From: Yamagishiella unicocca
Lineage: Eukaryota; Chlorophyta; Chlorophyceae; Chlamydomonadales; Volvocaceae
Length of the DNA: 64,000 nucleotides
Reading direction: 5' to 3'
NCBI GenBank assembly: GCA_003116995.1
Contig: BDSL01000078.1
Span: forward strand, 434,001 to 498,000
Below, one piece after another: positions 23,023 to 34,671 of this stretch (position 1 is its first letter; each line of letters starts with the position of its first letter). The notes under the pieces were generated by a model. It was not told the DNA's origin. It did no database searches and saw nothing but the letters and a program-made list of their open reading frames with translations. The position numbers and the translations under genes are program-made.

Positions 23023-25382
23023 ATGAAGGCGATGGCTGTCAGCGCGTCATCGATGCGATACGCGTTGGGATTAGCCCTGATCTTTGCGCTCCAATATGGC
23101 GCGGCCGTGGGTACAGTCGACGGCGATGGACCTGGCACCGCGATTGGTAAGCATCGTACGGGTCTGATGCAAAAATGGTACTAGTCCAATTCACCATTGC
23201 CGTACAAACTCCTCACAACCTGTTGTTGATCGGCAGGTACGATAATGGCGTTGTCATCATCCTTCACGGGCCGTGAAAGCTCGGACTTGCACTACTACCT
23301 ACAAGCGGATGGGGACAGGACTTACCGTTTGGTTTTCTGCGACGATGTGCCGATTGAGGGCATCATCCCTAACTCTCGCGCCACCATCATCTACGAACGG
23401 ATTGTTGGGAAGGTTATGTACTCTTGCCAGCTGCCTCAGCGGCATGACGAGTCGCGTCGGCACCTTGTCGCCAGCACCGTCGCCACGCCGACAAAACCCA
23501 CCTTCCTCGTCTACACAACGACCATGTGCGGCTACAATGCTCCAGCAGCAGCCACACCAGAGGTATTTGGGGTGGCCCTTTACACTCGGCAGCCGTGGGT
23601 ACCAAGTTTGCGTCAGGGGGCCATTCGCCAGACATGTCGTCGCTCTAATTCACCTTCTATTGAATAATTCTACAATTGCCGCGCGCTTAACCCTCGCAGG
23701 TGGTGAACGATCTATTCACTGGAAAAGGCATCCAGCAGGGCCGATCCCTGGCCGGGTACTATGACACATGTTCGTACGGCCAGGTCACCATCGATCCTTC
23801 CCAGGTCAAGATCGTAGGCCCCATCGAGATCCCTTGCGCTGGGGAGCTACCGAAGCCTGTTCCACACCCCCTTAACGGTGGTGGCTTTGACACGAAGACT
23901 TGTGGCGACAACTTAGTCAAGTGGCACTATTATTTAGATTTGGTCGCCAAGAAGCAAAACATTACCGCTCAGGAGTTTCACCACCGGATCCTAATTTTGC
24001 CCAAGGGCTACGTCAAAGATCGTAAGTATCGACCTCCGCGCGAGAACATTGCTGTCGTGAGCGCGCTGCATTAGTGAGATGCGTCTGCTGGCGGGTATGA
24101 GCGAGCGGATGTGAGCGCCGCAGTTAAACACATGCCCATTGCAAGGGTGGGCATATGCCACAGTTGCAACGATTTCAGCTAGCCTGAACCAAGCTGATAC
24201 TGTCTTTCCGCTGGATTAATGCAGGCTGCAACAACTTCGCCGGGTTGTCAAATCAGGGGCGCTCGATGTCTCAGGGTCCCTCTGCAGCTTCATCCAATAC
24301 GTGGGGCACATCCTTGGTCTGGCTGAGCGGCAACTTCATCGGAGATGTGGAGATTTTGTTCCATGAAATCGGTCACACGCTGGGCATGAGTCACGCCAAC
24401 GTTCCAGGCGGTTGCGACCTGTCCGACCAGTGTGACCACACCTGCCCCATGGGGGCTACAGGTGGCCAAGGCATCCGCTGTCTGAACGCCCCCCATCTGT
24501 GGCAGGTAAGCTTTCTCTTCTGCGCATCCATCGTAGCTGGCTAGAGCTTTTATTTGGCGCAGCCGTTTGAATTCCTCGCCCACAATGCGCTAAAGTCTGT
24601 ATTCCATGCTTCCCGTGCAGCTTGGCTGGGGCGGTCCTTTCCTGGAGCTCAGCGACAAGGACTTGGGGTACGGCCAACGGCAAGTCGTACAGGTGCCGCC
24701 GCAAATGAGTACGCCCTGGAGCTCCGTTACTGTTGCCTTGAGCGGAATGACTCCAAACCAGAAGCTCTATCTCTCAGCTCGGATCAACAAGGCACCGTAC
24801 GAGCTACCCAACAACAAGTCATACGATGGCAAGCCCATCCTTGTGGTCCACAGCTTCGACGGTTCACGCCTTAGCTTTTCTGACCCACAACCTTCGAAGG
24901 CTACGACAGTGCTGGTGGGAGAAATGGGACTCGGCAGGACGTGGGCACACGCTGCAAGCGGTCTGGTCGTGAGTTTTGCGGATTGGGACGGCCTTAACGG
25001 TGCTGCTGCTACGCTATGTCGCCGCAAGGGAGTCACAGAGCAGGTGTGCGGCGACGATATTGACGACGACTGCGACAACCTCCCAGACCATCTAGACCCA
25101 GACTGCCTAGCCGTTGAGCAGCGAACAGTTCCCAGCAGCCCACCACCACGCCGCAGCCCGTCGCCAAGCCCACAGTCTCCGCCGCCATCAGTCAGGTCGC
25201 CGCCGCCACCTCGTCCTCCACGACCTCCGCCGCCGCCTCAATCTAGCCCTCCCAAGCCGCCGCCGGCGCCGAGGTCGCCGCCGTCACCTCGGCCACCGAA
25301 GCGGCCTCGGAGTCCACCCCGGCTGCCGCCGACTGCCGGACGCCGCGTACTGCGCAACCGTATGGCTCTCAGGCCTGTATAG
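23023..25382 (+). CDS. M11 (gametolysin/VMP-type) metalloprotease, copy 2
   Basis: Five exons, 23023-23146, 23237-23562, 23700-24021, 24225-24505 and 24621-25382 (TAG), give 604 residues with the same phases as copy 1. It retains the signal peptide, HEIGHTLGMSH, the CPMG Met-turn and the MopE-like motif. Introns 1 and 2 are essentially identical to copy 1; introns 3 and 4 differ modestly. Local changes include an extra residue in the signal peptide (LQYGAAVG against LQSAAVG), exon 4 CNNFAGLSNQGRSMSQG against CNGFAGLSTQGRWTSQR, and a one-residue-shorter Pro-rich tail. No stop or frameshift was found, so both copies look functional. Function is inferred from the family: zinc protease of the extracellular matrix or gamete wall. 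Confidence 0.9.
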
Positions 25383-25750
25383 ATAACGACTAGACAGAGT
25401 GGGACGAACCAAGTTTTTCTACATAAAATACAGGTTTGCTACTGTTTGGGCGAGTTGTGTTTATTGATGTTCTGGGAGGCCACCTGACCCTTATTTTGGG
25501 ATGTCGCCTGTTGCATAAGGCGATATGGCGGTGAACATGGATCTTCAGGTGGTGCATTATTCTTTTAGTTGTACAGTAGGGTTTTTGCCGTTATCCCCGA
25601 TATATATATACATAGGCCCTAACGCGAAATATAGATTATGCATACAAGGTGAAGTATGAGCCAACGCCAATCCATATTACTATACATAAGTGCCAACAGA
25701 GTGAAGTATGAGCCAAATCACATACATATTATGATATTTTCCTTAAATGT

Positions 25751-26990
25751 TTGCAGCCTAAATGACAGGAGGCCGTTTGCTATCGACCATTGTGCCTAAT
25801 TGCCTAAACTTCGTTATATAATCATGCAGCGGAGGCCAATCCCTGGGGATTGAAGTCGCGTCTTGGAAGGACCGATGTGGCCTTACGGGTCACCACAGCT
25901 GCCTTGTAATGCTGTGGCGACCCGCTGCATTCTGTTTGGTGCCGTTTGTACCATAGCAATCTGAAGTAACAAATGACGCACCAGGCTGATGCTATTCACT
26001 AAATGCACCCATGGCAGCGTCGAGGCCCGGTCCAGTGTCAGGGCGCCCTTGAAATGCCCCATTACGGTAGGCATTTCTGCCATGTCGCTTCTGACGAGGT
26101 TTAGAGGTTACGTTCGATCAGGTTCAATTCTAAATAGATCTTGGATATGAAAGGCCACCGCAGCCGTGTGGCAGGTATAGGACACGTCCTTCTAACCTAC
26201 ACGTCTAAGAGAAAACAGGACGGCAGGGTGTTTCTTGCCACAGCCTTTTCCAACCCGAATCAGTAACTACAAGCGGTTGAGCACCGTTGTACTTGTGGCA
26301 GCCCTTCTTGTCCTGGGTTTGCCCGGGCTTGGGGTCACTGTAACATCTCATCATCTGGAACGTGTGTCGACGCGTGTGGGCTGTGCCCCAGGGTATCGCA
26401 CGACATATTATAAATTACCCAAGTTGACATACCGTATGCCCCGTGTCCTGGAAAAAAAGAGTGGGGCCAGTGACAAATGATTTTACGCCTGCGCAGATTT
26501 CATCTTTGCATCCTGGCATAAGTCAGCCCACAGGGTTACTGCGATTGCGGTCCGATGATATAAACCTGAATTTTAGACTCCTGACCGGTCATATATGGCA
26601 AAATCGTAAGCACGGGTAGGTTGTTCCTCGCAACGCAATCGATTCGGTAACAACGACCCAGCTAATTACCGTATGTTTAAAGCCGTAAAGAGGGGGAAAA
26701 CCTGCAATGGATTTCAATACGTGACTAGTAGTGGAGGTGAGGGAACCTGTGAGTTAAAAAGGTAAGTACTACGCGACTGCTCAATTTGGATTGGGTTCCG
26801 GATTTCAGGGGATCCCGATATCAGTGTGCAGCTGTGTGCGACTGTGTGCCTTCATAAAGGTTAACCACCTCAATACCATGATATTCAATATTCCAGCTCT
26901 ACCGCATGGTCAACGTGTAGTGTCTTTGGTTCACGCTCGTGACTAAAGGAATCCTTGCAGTATTCGGAGCGCCTGGACGCGTCCAGGGCG
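25751..26990. other. spacer 5' of protease copy 3
   Basis: AT-rich and not similar to the spacers of units 1 and 2. An open stretch at 26235-26480 encodes a hydrophobic run (LSTVVLVAALLVLGLPGLG) like a signal peptide but has no ATG. It may be a remnant of another first exon or chance. No other coding evidence. Confidence 0.4.
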
Positions 26991-29325
26991 ATGACTGTTA
27001 GCGCGTCATCGACGATATGCGCGGTCGGATTAGCCATGATACTTTCACTCCACTATGACGCAACCGTTGATGCGTTCGATAGCAATGGACCTGGCTCTGA
27101 GACGGGTAAGCCTCCGGACTTGTGCAAGGCCAGGATAAATGCCGGCCCTGCGTGACCATAACAACCCTTGCTGATTTCACAGGTATAATGATGATGTTGA
27201 TGACGTCCTTCACCGACGGTACAGACTCGGAATTGCAATTCTACCTCCACGCCGACAATGACCAAAACTATCGTTTGGTTTTCTGTGACAGTGTGGCGAG
27301 CGATAAAATCATCCCTAACTCTCGCGTTAGAATTGCATTCGACAATGTTACTGGAGGCGTGATGTACTCCTGCCAGTCGCCGCAATCACAGGAACAGCCG
27401 CACCGGCTTCTTGCCGCCGGCATCGTCTCCACGCCGACAAAGCCCCAATTTCTTGTTTACATCACCACGCTCTGTGGTTATACTGCTCCAGCAGCAGCTA
27501 CACCTGAGGTATGTCGGCTGCGCATCTACATCAGCCTGCATCAGCAACCGAACCTGCATGCAGCGGGCCGTGAACTGTCATTGGCGCACTGTTTGGGCTT
27601 TGCCCCAAGCGGCCCTGTGATACACGACTTTTCAAGTGCCGCGCGCTTAACCCTCGCAGGTGGTGAACGATTTATTCACTGGAAAAGGTATCCAGCAGGG
27701 CCGATCCCTAGCCGGGTACTACGACACATGTTCGTACGGCCAGGTCACCATCGATCCTTCCCAAGTGAAGATCATAGGCCCCGTCGAGATCCCTTGCGCT
27801 GGGGAGCTGCCGAAGCCGGTTCCATTTCCATTCGGCTCCAATCCCCGCTTTGATACCAAATCCTGTGATGGAAACCTAGAAAAGTGGCACTACTATCTGG
27901 ATGCAGCGGTTGCCAAAAAGCAAAACATCGCCCCTCAGGATTTCCACCACCGCATTATAATTTTGCCCAAGGGTTACTCAGACGATCGTAAGTTGACGCA
28001 CTGGACATATGTCGGTGCCATGTGTTCAATGTTCAAACTCATACTTTGATTGCCCTTTACACATAGTCAGCTATTTCCTGGCTTACATCTGTTGTGCTGA
28101 TTTGCATGTGGAGGGTTGAGGGATGACATCTGACGACAGGAGAACTTCAATATAGAGGATTCTTTTAGATATATTTTGCGCCATCCCTTGATGCAGGATG
28201 CAACGGCTTCGCCGGGTTGTCGAACCAGGGGCGATGGCTCTCTCAGCGTCCCTCTGCAGCTTCATCCAATACGTGGGGCACATCCTTGGTCTGGTTGAGC
28301 GGCAACTCCATCGGAGATGTGGAGATTTTGTTCCATGAAATCGGTCACACGCTGGGCATGGGACACGCCAACGTTCCAGGCGGTTGTGCATTCGTCGACC
28401 AGTGTGACCACACCTGCCCCATGGGGGCTACGGGTGGCCAAGGCATCCGCTGTCTGAACGCCCCCCATCTGTGGCAGGTAAGCTTTCTCTTCTGCGCATC
28501 CATCGTAGCTGGCTAGAGCTTTCATTTGGCACAGCCGTTTGAATTCCTCACGCACAATGCGCCAAAGTCTGTATTCCACGCTTCCCGTGCAGCTTGGCTG
28601 GGGCGGTCCTTTCCTGGAGCTCAGCGACAAGGACTTGGGGTACGGCCAACGGCAAGTCGTACAGGTGCCGCCGCAAATGAGTACGCCCTGGAGCTCCGTT
28701 ACTGTTGCCTTGAGCGGAATGACTCCAAACCAGAAGCTCTATCTCTCAGCTCGGATCAACAAGGCACCGTACGAGCTGCCCAACATAAAGTCATACGATG
28801 GCAAGCCCTTCCTTGTGGTCCACAGCTTCGACGGTTCACGCCTTAGCTTTTCTGACTCTAGACCTCCAAAGGTTACAACAGTGTTGGTGGGAGAAATGGG
28901 ACTCGGCAGGACGTGGGCACATGCTGCAAGCGGCCTGGTCGTGAGCTTTGGTGAATGGAATGACGTCAACGGTGCTGCCGCTACGCTATGTCGCCGCAAG
29001 GGAGTCACGGAGCAGGTGTGCGGCGACGGTATTGACGACGACTGCGACAACCTCCTGGACCACCTAGATCCGGACTGCTATGGACAGCTTTCCAAGTCGC
29101 CACCACCATCCGCTAGCAGACGGTCGCATCTCCCCAACCCGCCGCCACCACCACCCCCGAGACCGCGTCCCCGCAGCCCAAGGCCACCACCGATGCCGCC
29201 GCCTTCACCACCGCCACGTCGTCGCAGCTCTCCTCCTCGGAGCCCGCTTCCACCATCGCCACGCCCGCCGCGTAGGTTTGCTGCCAGGAGGCGCTAACTT
29301 CCCTTGTTCGGCACTTTTGGTGTAA
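26991..29325 (+). CDS. M11 (gametolysin/VMP-type) metalloprotease, copy 3
   Basis: Five exons, 26991-27105, 27183-27508, 27660-27987, 28197-28477 and 28593-29297 (TAA), give 584 residues; TGTAA is at 29321-29325. The intron positions and phases equal those of copies 1 and 2. The signal peptide (MTVSASSTICAVGLAMILSL) and exon 2 are clearly diverged, as are introns 1 and 3 and the second half of exon 3. The 3' end of intron 2, the first part of exon 3, exon 4, intron 4 and most of exon 5 are nearly identical to the other copies. The zinc site reads HEIGHTLGMGH, followed by CPMG. The MopE-like motif is CGDGIDDDCDNLLDHLDPDC. The Pro-rich tail is shorter and unrelated in sequence. It is predicted to be a secreted zinc protease like its neighbours. 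Confidence 0.88.
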
Positions 29326-31375
29326 ATATGGCAGGGCTGTCGCTGAGCTGAACGCTAATCTAGTTAACGGCCGCCAGCCCTGCGCACTTGCTATGATTCC
29401 TCCTCAATGACCAGCTGACGTCATTCATAGAAAATGAAAGGTCGGGACACCGCCTGCGCGACGAGAGGGCTGTGCTTCGATTCGTACGTGACAACAAATG
29501 CACTGTGCTTGCGGGATTCATGGATGTCGATTATGGCTACCAGGTTATTGCGTTTGGCGCACCCTGTGAGAGTTAGTTGACGTCAAGTGGTTCTAAAGGG
29601 TTCCTAACCCGTCCTAGGGGACCCAAGGGAGCATCTCCGAACGTTGCAGAAGCGTACAGAACGTAGCAGGTATTCATTTGAAGACAAGGCGTGGAATTAT
29701 TATCTTCACGTTGTGTTGCCTGTGGGTCGTCATGGCCGGCTTTTTCCCTTTAGCCTAAGGTTTTTTATTCATACAGTTCCTTTCCACGTCCATTCTGGTA
29801 GGCTCGCTGGGCCAGACTCCGCTGTCTGTCTGCAGGCTCTGCCGTCATGCCAGCCGTGTGCGCGCTGTCCGTGTCGAAGTGGAACTCCACTATGTCCTCA
29901 GCAGTATGGCACATATTTCGGCCCTTGGCTCGGCATCCTACGCCGAATTTACATAGGTTGTACATCCAATTTATTGATGAACATATCCATGAATTGAAGT
30001 ACAGCAGGACGGTAGGCGTGCATATATGCCCGTAATTTTCCTGACAGGATGCGTATCAAATGCTTCGCTGTTTGAAGGCCGGTGTCCTGAATTGATAGGC
30101 CGTTGTCGACATTGCTGCTCCGTTAGACCGAGGCAGGCACCTGTGGGTGCCCTGCGGCGGGTTTCCATCGGGGGGGTCTCGGGGTTCACGCTCGGTCATT
30201 CATTGTGCTGATGCTCACTGCTTTAGGGTTTTAGGTTGTTGTTGTAACGGTTAGGTTGTTGTAACGGTTACAGTGGGTTCCAGACCAAGAGGTAGAACCA
30301 TCGGGCGCATCGCCTGACACTGAACAAGACGGAAGAAACAAAAACCGACCTGCACCGGAACAAAGGCATCCACCAGAACACCAAATCGACAGGCCGTAGG
30401 CACACAGAGCAGCAGCCAACACCCCAGGGGGAATTTGCACTAGAGGCTCCCCTATCAGGAACTGGCCACCAACCAACCTAACAGGTGTCACAGTGCTGGG
30501 TTGTGCGTGATCCAGAGAAGGCTCTCAAAGCGTCTAAGGAGCACACCTGCACTGGTGCTGGGTAAATCATCAATCCTCTGAGTATGGAAGGCCCGCGTGC
30601 ACGGGGCTTCCTTGTTGGCGTGTTTTGCTTGCACGTTGACAGTTACTACTATGTTGACGTGGCACCAAAGGTTGCACTACGATCCTTATTGCGATTGTAA
30701 TGTCGGTAGTGGTACTTTGGGCTCTATATACTCCGGTCTCCGTAAGCGTCCGGCGCATCGCCCGACGGCTCAGCCTTTTGGAGTCCAATGTAGTAACACG
30801 TACTAATGCAGGGCGCAGTGGCCTCTCTGTGCGGCCGCGGTAAGTACCCTGGTGCGATGCAAGGCGGGCTATCCCCTGGTATCGTTCACATGTCAGCACA
30901 GGCCAGGCAAACTCTGGATGCGGTACAGGTCGCCGCCGCCAACAACTTGGCTTACATCGCGTATCCACACACGCTCAGCTGGAATAGTCATCCGTTGAAA
31001 TAGCAAACAGCCTTTCCAGGTACACGAAGCGGTCAGCACAACGGCTTCTGCTAATTGCGGGCACGGTGCATAATTAGCTAGCCGCCTTTGAAGATGTATC
31101 GAATGCAGTATAGAAAGGAACCAATTGGTATGCATGCCGGTCCGTGTTACCCCGTCACTGCATGGTCATCGTGCGGTCGCCTAAATACACGTCATTCCAT
31201 TGCGCCCCAAGCGGCGTACACACATACATACGTAATTGAGCGCATTAAACATTTCCCTAACCTTAGTAGCCATACAACATCAGTTTCCGAGCCCAGAACC
31301 AACTTTAAAAAACAGTTTGCTGTTTCAATCTACAAGCACCAAGAGTTGCGCTACCGGTAATTACAAACAGTGGCC
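29326..31375. other. 2 kb spacer, no confident gene
   Basis: Short ORFs only. It contains the fourth copy of the dispersed repeat (30261-30339), preceded by two GTAACGGTTA words. The region 30560-31130 has no splice-supported coding potential that I can see. Confidence 0.45.
30261..30339 (+). repeat. short dispersed repeat, copy iv
   Basis: Starts GTAACGGTTACAGTGGGTTC, ends near ACAAGACGGAAGAAAC, and matches 21101-21179 almost base for base. The 5' end forms an imperfect palindrome (GTAAC-G-GTTAC). The sequence GGGTTCCAGACC vaguely resembles a tRNA B box, so a SINE end is possible, but no A box is evident. Confidence 0.8.
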
Positions 31376-32687
31376 ATGGCTTTAATGGCGACGCAGAGGG
31401 GCTGTCGCTGTGGCGCTGCACATCAGCGGAAACTTTGCGCAGCGCCGCGGCTTCAGGTGCGCGGGGGGCCACCTTGGTCGTCGTAGCGGGTCTCCCAGCT
31501 GGACTCGTAAATGAAAGCTTCCATCTTGCGGGCAATTCCACGAACCTTTCTGGCTGTCCTTTTAATGCCCTCGCCAACTGGTGGTCCGTGTCGCCACGTT
31601 CGCACAGGCCTCGACGTCGCGAAGACGGCTCATAATTGCTGCCGGTCAATCACAGTCAGGCAACACGGCCACGAAACGGCGGCTGAGCGGGCCCCCGAGC
31701 TTACCACCCATAGATAGTAACGTAGGTGGGATGCGGACGGGATTTCAATCACACTGGCGAAAAGCCAAATTTTTGAAGCTTTCGTTATGTTCGGCTGAGC
31801 CTACAGGCTGAAAGGAAAGGGTTCACTATTGCAGATGTGAAATTCCTTGGCCGCCTGGCCGCGATACGCAGGGAGGTGGCGGAGGCGGCGGTGGCGACGG
31901 CTGGGGCTGGGAGCGGACTGCCCGCAACTTGGCACCCAACCTCTTCGTATTGGGTCTGTACTTCTTCATCACAGCATACGGTGGTGACAACTTCGGCGGA
32001 GGCGGAGGCGGTGGTGGTGGCGGAGGCGGAGGTTAGTCCGCCGCTGCGCAGCCCTACCATTACAGCAGTAGCCAATCGTGCCTTGGCTCCGTGGCTGATT
32101 GTGTCTATCATCAGAGATGTGATGCATGTGATGCCAGACGTCATCCCCGCAAACGCCTGCGAACCTACGCTGGCGTCAGGCCCCTCCGCTAGCGCCGAAA
32201 CACACCACGCGCTGTGTACAGAAAGCTAATCTACACCCATCCCACTTACGGCATGCAAATCATTATGTCATGTAGTGGCTTCTACGCGCGCAAGCAGGGG
32301 CCGTAATAGCTGCTACAGCCCGCTTCACAGCGCGCCCCGCTGAACCGCCTTCGCGACCTGGCAACGTACTTGTGCGGGCGTTGCCGAGGAGGGGCGGGCT
32401 GCGGGCGACGCAGGTGCCGCCTTATGAGTTTTTTGCCCGGGTGGTGATCCCTTTGTTCCCGCGTCGTCCTCCCGGGCGCAGGTGGTGGTGGTGGCGGCGA
32501 GGGGGGTAGCGGCGGCGGTGGGGGCGGGGGCCTGCAGCCTGACGGCGACGGCCCCAACAGCAACCACCACGAGCGCCATGACAGGAACCGGCAGAAGGAG
32601 CATGCGCACAACGAGGAGGAGTCGAGCGACGCGGCGGATTCTGAGGACGAACAGTCACTGTCACGGGGCAGGGTGCGGAGGCTGTAG
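31376..32687 (+). CDS. small Gly-rich single-pass membrane protein, probably plastid
   Basis: Exons 31376-31456, 31608-31721, 31872-32031 and 32482-32687 (TAG) join in phase through GT-AG introns (GTGCGC, GTAGGT and GTTAGT donors), giving 186 residues. The first 65 residues (MALMATQRGCRCGAAHQRKL and ASTSRRRLIIAAGQSQSG) are basic, Ser/Ala-rich and nearly free of acidic residues, like a chloroplast transit peptide. A Gly run, then DGWGWERTARNLAPN, precedes one hydrophobic segment LFVLGLYFFITAY (about residues 88-100). A second Gly run and an acidic, His-rich C-terminus (NEEESSDAADSEDEQSLS) follow. I do not recognise the family. If the GTTAGT donor is not used, the reading frame stops at 32034 and the protein is 119 residues. 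Confidence 0.55.
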
Positions 32688-34671
32688 GTTTGCGATCAGC
32701 GGCAGGTTCTGCGGGACATTCATGAATCTTGACGAAGTAACCAAACATGCACATCATACGGTTCAATTTGTTGCTGCGAGGGCTTTAAAACAATAATGTG
32801 GCATGGCGCGACAATGGCGGTGCCACCCGCTAAGGTGCCGACCCGTGTCTACTGGGTGTACCGCGACTGTAGCTGAGGCCCCCTTTCGCTTCCAGCGGCG
32901 ATGTCGGCGGTGGGCCATCGCGCGCCCTACTGTGCCTGCTGGCACTGCGGCAAATGCGAGGGTCCTGGGAGGAGTTGACGGCGCATGGCTCGGTAGAATC
33001 ACAGGCGCATGTGTGTCTTTCGCCGTATTGGTGAGGATGACACGGCACCGTCCTCGTGCAAAATCCGGCGCCTCCGGGCTGGTCTTCTTTGATTTGGAGG
33101 TTTATACGGAGTGTCAGTGACTTTGAATGAGCCGCGAAAGCTATGTCGAGGGTTGCGTGTCGTGTGTCGTGCACGAGAGGCAGGTGCGTTGCGTGTCGTG
33201 TGTTGTGTGTTGTGCACGAGAGGCAGGTGCGTTGCGTGTCGTGTGTTGTGTGTTGTGCACGAGAGGCAGGTGCGAACTGGATGCGGCCCCAAGCGGGTGC
33301 CCGCAGAGCCTAGGGTACGCGATTGTTTCTTCTTCCTCAGTATTGATGTGCCCCAGTTGGTTGTGTACGGAGTGTAGAGAGAGTCGCGCTGTCAGGGCGA
33401 CAGTCGAAACTGCCGATTTCGAGTGCGACGAGGAGCTCTTCCAAACGAAGTGACATCGACTGCTGCGAAGGTGGGGGTGAGCGCAGAACAGACGATAGGG
33501 GGTTGCCGTTCCCTAGCTGTGGCGCGGATGTGGTGTGCAATCGAGTGGAAGTGAGGAGCTTTGACGCTTGCGCGAAGTCCATGCCTACGCCGATACCTAA
33601 CAACGGAATTGTGCCGTTTTCCATGTCGAAAATTTCACCCGCACATATGCTTGGCTTTTGTACAGCGAGGAAGTGGGCGTCTAAGCGAGGAGCGTCGCTC
33701 TCACGCAGGCGCGGCTGTTGGATCGTTACAAGCTTACAACGGTGGCAAAGTGGCAATCGGCCTCTATGCGCCCCTGCTGATGGCTATCCTCTTGTACCCC
33801 CGCAGCTTGCATACTGTCACCCCCGTCCGAAATCTGGCCGCATGGCGCCGGCCCCGCCGTGCGCACATGCATCAGACCGTCGCATCGCACGACGTAACCC
33901 AGCACCCGTCGCCAGGAACCTGCAGCCTCGCTACTTACATCTAAACGAGTAAGTAGATGCCGTACAAGACCCTACCAGCACACCGCACCCGTTGCTTTAC
34001 ATTTTCTCCTGGAGGCCTGCCACTCGAGCTAGCCTCGCTTGCTGTGCCGGCCTCGCGCCCCGCTGGTGGCGGGCGCGGCCCAGTTGGGTTCTATAAGTCC
34101 GGCTGTGCGCCCATCTCTACCGCAGTAGTGGTAGCTGTTGGCCGTCATAGTTTGTCTCTCTCGTAAACATGACTGCCCATGGCAGCGAAAACGTGTTTGG
34201 CACTTACTACACTACCGGGGCACACACACGTTGGGAGCTTACGGGGGTGCACACTTATGGGGGCGTGGAGGCATCCCTTGGCGACAGCAGCGCCTTTAAT
34301 GTAGTAGTACCGGTAGGACGCTCTCGTTGCATCATTGCGCCCTGCCGTGCAGAGTGCGACCCGGCGGTGGTATGACTAACACACACAGTGCAATTTTAGC
34401 CATCCGGGCCGAGCCTGCAACCCTGCGCACCCATTTGCCGCCGAAGACCCGGCCATGGTGTCATGCGACACCGGGAGCAGGGCAGCCCGCCCTCGCGCTG
34501 TACGCTGGCCGCCTCTCTCTGCGGCCCACACAGAATCAAAGGACTCGTAACGGTACACGGCAGAGGCTGCCTGCAAGGTCCCGTCCGCCGAGCTCTGAGA
34601 CCAGTTACCATGCGCACGCGCCACCATCCAGCAAGCCGCTCAACCCTAACCGCACCCAATCACTGAGACAC
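32688..34671. other. 2 kb spacer, no confident gene
   Basis: It lies between the Gly-rich gene and the 3' end of the reductase gene. A minus-strand ORF (33625-33337) starts MENGTIPLLGIGVGMDFAQA and is moderately protein-like but has no recognised domain or splice support. A tandem repeat occupies 33153-33274. Confidence 0.4.
33153..33274. repeat. ~43-bp tandem repeat, nearly 3 copies
   Basis: Units containing GTTGCGTGTCGTGTGT and GTGCACGAGAGGCAGGTGCG recur at about 33153 (shortened), 33189 and 33232. The last two are identical. The repeat is non-coding as far as I can tell. Confidence 0.85.

Larger units (their letters stand above)
20358..25750 (+). repeat. segmental duplication, unit 2
   Basis: Second unit of the direct duplication; the 3' limit near 25750 is approximate. 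The first 400 bp copy the OPR-like gene's 3' UTR, including its TGTAA (20517-20521), without the coding sequence. Compared with unit 1 the spacer carries three extra short insertions near 21101, 21311 and 22123 and lacks a stretch of about 190 bp. The protease genes align without frame-breaking differences. Confidence 0.88.

Noticed and set aside
30720..30780. GGCGCATCGCCCGACGG as a fifth copy of the dispersed repeat
   Set aside because: Only about 16 bases of the core are similar and the flanks do not match.
31872..32036. Gly-rich exon 3 as the terminal exon (stop at 32034)
   Set aside because: Not fully excluded, but the GTTAGT donor overlapping the stop joins in phase to another Gly-rich exon at 32482, so the longer form is preferred.
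32282..32603. Minus-strand ORF starting MLLLPVPVMALVVVAVGAV, like a signal peptide
   Set aside because: It is antisense to the last exon of the Gly-rich gene, which is supported by phase-matching splice sites; the hydrophobic start is the complement of Gly/Asp/His-rich codons.
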